This document shows positions 61,263 through 64,000 of a stretch of 64,000 nucleotides of DNA, piece by piece (the stretch's first letter is position 1; each line of letters opens with the position of its first letter). The notes below the pieces were generated by a model that saw only the letters and a program-made list of their open reading frames with translations, searched no databases and was not told the DNA's origin. A program made the position numbers and the translations under genes. Origin of the DNA: Polynucleobacter paneuropaeus (GTDB taxonomy: Bacteria; Pseudomonadota; Gammaproteobacteria; Burkholderiales; Burkholderiaceae); the NCBI RefSeq assembly GCF_003261235.1, contig NZ_CP030085.1, forward strand, positions 1,457,241 through 1,521,240, in the 5' to 3' direction.

Positions 61263-62933
61263 ATGCTTCAAAATCTCGCCCTCCGCGACTTTGTGATTGT
61301 TGATCAGTTAGAGCTCGATCTCGCCTCGGGGTTTACTGTTCTGACTGGTGAGACGGGGGCAGGTAAATCGATTCTCTTAGATGCGCTGGGTTTGGTTTTA
61401 GGTGAACGCGCCGATAGCAGTCAGATTCGTGAAGGCGCTCAACGGGCAGAGATCAGCGCCCTCTTTGAAATAGCTGATGAGCAAATTGCACACTGCAATC
61501 AATGGCTCGATGATCAAGGATTTCCCATCGATGATGAAGGTCGTGCCCTACTTCTAAAACGAACAATTGAGGCTAATGGTCGTAGCCGCGCCTTTATCAA
61601 TGGTAGCGTCGCAACGCTTGCACAGCTGAGAGAGGCCGGCGATCAGTTGGTCGACATTCATGGTCAACACGCTCATCAACTCCTATTAAAAAGCGGAGCG
61701 CAGCGTGAACTGCTAGATCGGCACGCTGGTCTTCTACCTCAGGTCAATGAGCTGGGCGAACTTTATAAACAATGGCATGACTCGCGCAAACTATTAAGCC
61801 AAGCAGAAAATGCAGGGCAGGATATTGAGCGTGAACGCGAGCGCTTGGAGTGGCAATATGAAGAACTCAAAGCGCTTTCACCGCTGGAAGGTGAATGGGA
61901 TTCTATTCAAGTAGATCATGCTCGCCTAGCTAATGCAGCAAAAATTATTACGGGTTGCCAAGAAGCGATTGATGGCTTAAGTGAATCTGAGAACTCTGCT
62001 GAGTCTATTTTGTCTAAAGCCAGTCTGAGTATCAGTGATCTCGCAGAGCATGATCCCGCCCTCAGTGAAATCAGCCAAGCACTCGAGTCTGCTCAAATTC
62101 AGGTCGATGAAGCTGTACATGGCTTAAACCGCTACCTACAAAAAATAGATCTAGATCCTGAGCGTCTCGATCAACTAGAGGAGCGCATGCAAGCGCTACA
62201 TGCTGCTGCCAGAAAATATCGTACAGATACCAATCAATTGCCTCAGCTCTTGATTGAAGCCTCTGAAAGATTGGATGCACTCAGCGCTTCACAAAATATT
62301 GAAGCTCTACGCAGTAAAGTAAAAGAGCAAGAAGGCATCTATCTCAAAGCGGCAAAACTCCTTTCTCAGAAAAGAAGTAAAGCTGCCACTGAATTAAGTC
62401 AGCTCGTGACGGCGGCAATGCAAAATTTATCTATGGCTGGCGGACAACTAGAAATTGCCCTCAAGCCTTTAGATGAAGGTGCTTCATTTGGACTCGAACA
62501 AGCCGAGTTCTTAGTTGCTGGTCATGCAGGTAGTACCCCGCGCCCTCTGGCTAAGGTTGCCTCTGGTGGAGAGCTGGCACGTATTAGCTTGGCGATTAGC
62601 GTAATCACCAGCAAAGCTTCCTTCACACCAACGCTGATATTTGACGAAGTCGATGCTGGTATTGGCGGCGCTGTCGCGGAAACCGTTGGAAAACTGCTCA
62701 GGCAACTTGGTGAATCGCATCAAATCTTATGTGTCACGCACTTGCCACAAGTAGCCGCCCAAGGGAATCAGCACTTCAAAGTCAGCAAATCCCAATCGGG
62801 TGATAAGACACTGTCTCAGCTAAATGTCTTAAGTAGAAATGAAAGGGTTGAAGAAATTGCGCGCATGCTTGGTGGTGCAACGATTACCGATACCACTCGT
62901 CGACATGCACGAGAATTACTAGAGCAGAGCTGA
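61263..62933 (+). CDS. recN: DNA repair protein RecN
   Basis: 556 aa SMC-like ATPase. Walker A LTGETGAGKSILLDALGLVLG (about residues 28-47), a long coiled coil (about 160-370), ABC signature ASGGELARISLAI (about 436-448), Walker B TLIFDEVDAGIGG (about 457-469) and D-loop. Acts in double-strand break repair. The coiled coil is interrupted by QIDVDEAVHGLNRYL-like elements as in other RecN. TACGCT 5 bp before its ATG may be a weak -10. Its end overlaps convergent glnE by 15 bp. Confidence 0.95.
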   Translation: MLQNLALRDFVIVDQLELDLASGFTVLTGETGAGKSILLDALGLVLGERADSSQIREGAQRAEISALFEIADEQIAHCNQWLDDQGFPIDDEGRALLLKRTIEANGRSRAFINGSVATLAQLREAGDQLVDIHGQHAHQLLLKSGAQRELLDRHAGLLPQVNELGELYKQWHDSRKLLSQAENAGQDIERERERLEWQYEELKALSPLEGEWDSIQVDHARLANAAKIITGCQEAIDGLSESENSAESILSKASLSISDLAEHDPALSEISQALESAQIQVDEAVHGLNRYLQKIDLDPERLDQLEERMQALHAAARKYRTDTNQLPQLLIEASERLDALSASQNIEALRSKVKEQEGIYLKAAKLLSQKRSKAATELSQLVTAAMQNLSMAGGQLEIALKPLDEGASFGLEQAEFLVAGHAGSTPRPLAKVASGGELARISLAISVITSKASFTPTLIFDEVDAGIGGAVAETVGKLLRQLGESHQILCVTHLPQVAAQGNQHFKVSKSQSGDKTLSQLNVLSRNERVEEIARMLGGATITDTTRRHARELLEQS

Positions 62934-64000
62934 GCTCTTAAAAACATTTTCCCAAAGCCTCAATACAGCAGATCTCGCTTCAATACATTCCGGCTCTAAA
63001 GCAATCTCAATTCGTGTTTTTTCATGGCCATCTAAACGTAATCGGTGCTGCCGAGACCTAAACAGACGGTAGGCGTTCGAAACTGCTTGAGCTAGATCTT
63101 TATCGATTAAGCCCACCTCTGCTGCAATACCCAGTAAAGCGATATTTCCGAGATTCTGAATCAGCCGGGGATACTGAGAAGCATAGGCTAAGATTAGAAA
63201 CTGAACAGTAAATTCAATATCGACCATCCCACCTGCGTCGTGCTTTAAATCAAACTTGTCAGAAGTATTGGGGTGTCCTGCGTGGACTTTCTGACGCATC
63301 TCTGAAATTTCTCGGCGCAAGAGATCAATATCGCGCACTTGACTCAGGACCTCAGCACGAACGTCATCAAAGAAGCTGCCAACTTGCTCACTTCCGGCGC
63401 AAGAGCGAGCCCTCGTTAAAGCCTGATGCTCCCAAACCCAAGCGCTGTTGTCACCTTCCCGCAATTGATATTTTTTGAAAGCTTCTGCATTAGTGACCAA
63501 GAATCCAGCAGAGCCATTGGGGCGTAGTCGCGTATCAATTTCAAAAAGGCTACCTGCAGAGGTGTAGGCTGTTAACCAATTAATCATTCGTTTAGCAAGT
63601 AGTCCATACATCTCTTGGGCTGCATAGTTCTGTTCCTGCGCTTCAAATAAAAAGACCAGGTCTAAATCAGAGGCATAACCTAATTCCTTACCACCCAATT
63701 TCCCATAGGCAATCACAGCGAAAGGAGGCAGCGCTACAGACTGGTCAAACTTCTTGGCAACACCAGGCCACACCCGCTCTAACGTGGTTTGCACAATGAG
63801 GTCAGCTAAGGTAGATAAATGATCGCTGACCTTTTCTACGGTTAATGCTTTTTCTACCCCAATACCTAAATCGGCCAGGAGTGTAATAAAAGTTTCAGTG
63901 TGGTGGGTGACTCGTAAAACATCCATTGCCTGCTCAGCGCCATCGACATGAGTTAAAACGTCATCTAAACGTAAATTGAGATTCGCCTGAACTTCTTTCC
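62919..64000 (-). CDS. glnE: Glutamine synthetase adenylyltransferase/adenylyl-removing enzyme, C-terminal part
   Basis: About 360 codons; the frame is open to the right edge of the window, so the N-terminus is missing. The second nucleotidyltransferase domain has AYGKLGGKELGYASDLDLVFLF (GKLGG, GSD and DLD pattern) and DTRLRPNGSAGFLV; the C-terminal helical domain has HDAGGMVDIEFTVQFLILAY and FRSRQHRLRL. It adds or removes AMP on glutamine synthetase in response to PII. Normal order and no damage in the visible part. Confidence 0.94.
   Translation of the reverse strand, partial: KEVQANLNLRLDDVLTHVDGAEQAMDVLRVTHHTETFITLLADLGIGVEKALTVEKVSDHLSTLADLIVQTTLERVWPGVAKKFDQSVALPPFAVIAYGKLGGKELGYASDLDLVFLFEAQEQNYAAQEMYGLLAKRMINWLTAYTSAGSLFEIDTRLRPNGSAGFLVTNAEAFKKYQLREGDNSAWVWEHQALTRARSCAGSEQVGSFFDDVRAEVLSQVRDIDLLRREISEMRQKVHAGHPNTSDKFDLKHDAGGMVDIEFTVQFLILAYASQYPRLIQNLGNIALLGIAAEVGLIDKDLAQAVSNAYRLFRSRQHRLRLDGHEKTRIEIALEPECIEARSAVLRLWENVFKSSALL

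Overview
The window reads as a core-genome segment of a small-genome betaproteobacterium of the family Burkholderiaceae, most likely a free-living Polynucleobacter or a close relative. Support comes from moderate GC (by eye mid-40s percent), very short gaps between genes, protein sequences that resemble Burkholderia/Polynucleobacter versions throughout, the BPSS1780-type membrane protein next to thrB, a TctA/TctB-type tricarboxylate carrier, and gene orders such as ribF-ileS-lspA-coaBC-dut and hrcA-hemH-grpE-dnaK-dnaJ. This assignment is an inference from gene content; no rRNA, tRNA, mobile element, phage gene or CRISPR array was seen.

Layout: 1-5.5 kb, the end of a Rieske oxygenase, a mercaptopyruvate sulfurtransferase, then a leftward run polA-dienelactone hydrolase-ZIP transporter. 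5.5-7.8 kb, DUF2782 protein-thrB-membrane protein. 7.8-14.2 kb, uvrD and valS back to back, galU and a TusA-like protein. 14.2-20.8 kb, alaS (left), tctBA and glnS (right). 20.7-26.6 kb, a YeeZ-like epimerase, a 2Fe-2S reductase, an ArgD-type aminotransferase, ispH, slpA, radC, rpmB-rpmG. 26.7-30.1 kb, desaturase, RsmB-type methyltransferase, purN. 30.1-36.1 kb, ribF-ileS-lspA-coaBC-dut. 36.2-39.1 kb, an Hc1-like small protein, clpA and clpS. 39.2-43.5 kb, cspA, DUF192, ppnP, argG-argF, DUF3579 and rpsT. 43.7-54.2 kb, murJ, sirB1, dedA, miaA, purM, perM, hda-HAD-pcnB, folK-panB. 54.2-64 kb, the heat-shock block dnaJ-dnaK-grpE-hemH-hrcA, then nadK-recN and the end of glnE.

The genes are housekeeping: replication and repair (polA, uvrD, hda, recN), four aminoacyl-tRNA synthetases (Val, Ala, Gln, Ile), protein quality control (ClpAS, DnaKJ-GrpE, HrcA, SlpA), cofactors (RibF, CoaBC, PanB, FolK, NadK, HemH), arginine and purine synthesis, and envelope lipid-linked steps (MurJ, LspA, IspH).

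I did not find an undescribed multi-gene system. The most notable signal is in the DNA between genes. At least ten genes carry a good sigma-70 -10 hexamer only 5-7 bp before the start codon and no Shine-Dalgarno sequence, which predicts leaderless mRNAs. Several divergent pairs (uvrD/valS, purN/ribF, polA/DUF2782, purM/perM) have symmetric or overlapping -10 hexamers on both strands, which predicts bidirectional promoters. Other points are two clear sigma-32 promoters before dnaK and grpE without a CIRCE element, a radC gene with no ordinary start codon at its conserved N-terminus, and a 35-codon ORF with a Shine-Dalgarno sequence in the region upstream of cspA. No gene-free stretch exceeds 300 bp; the longest (39117-39384) holds that ORF and the cspA promoter and leader.
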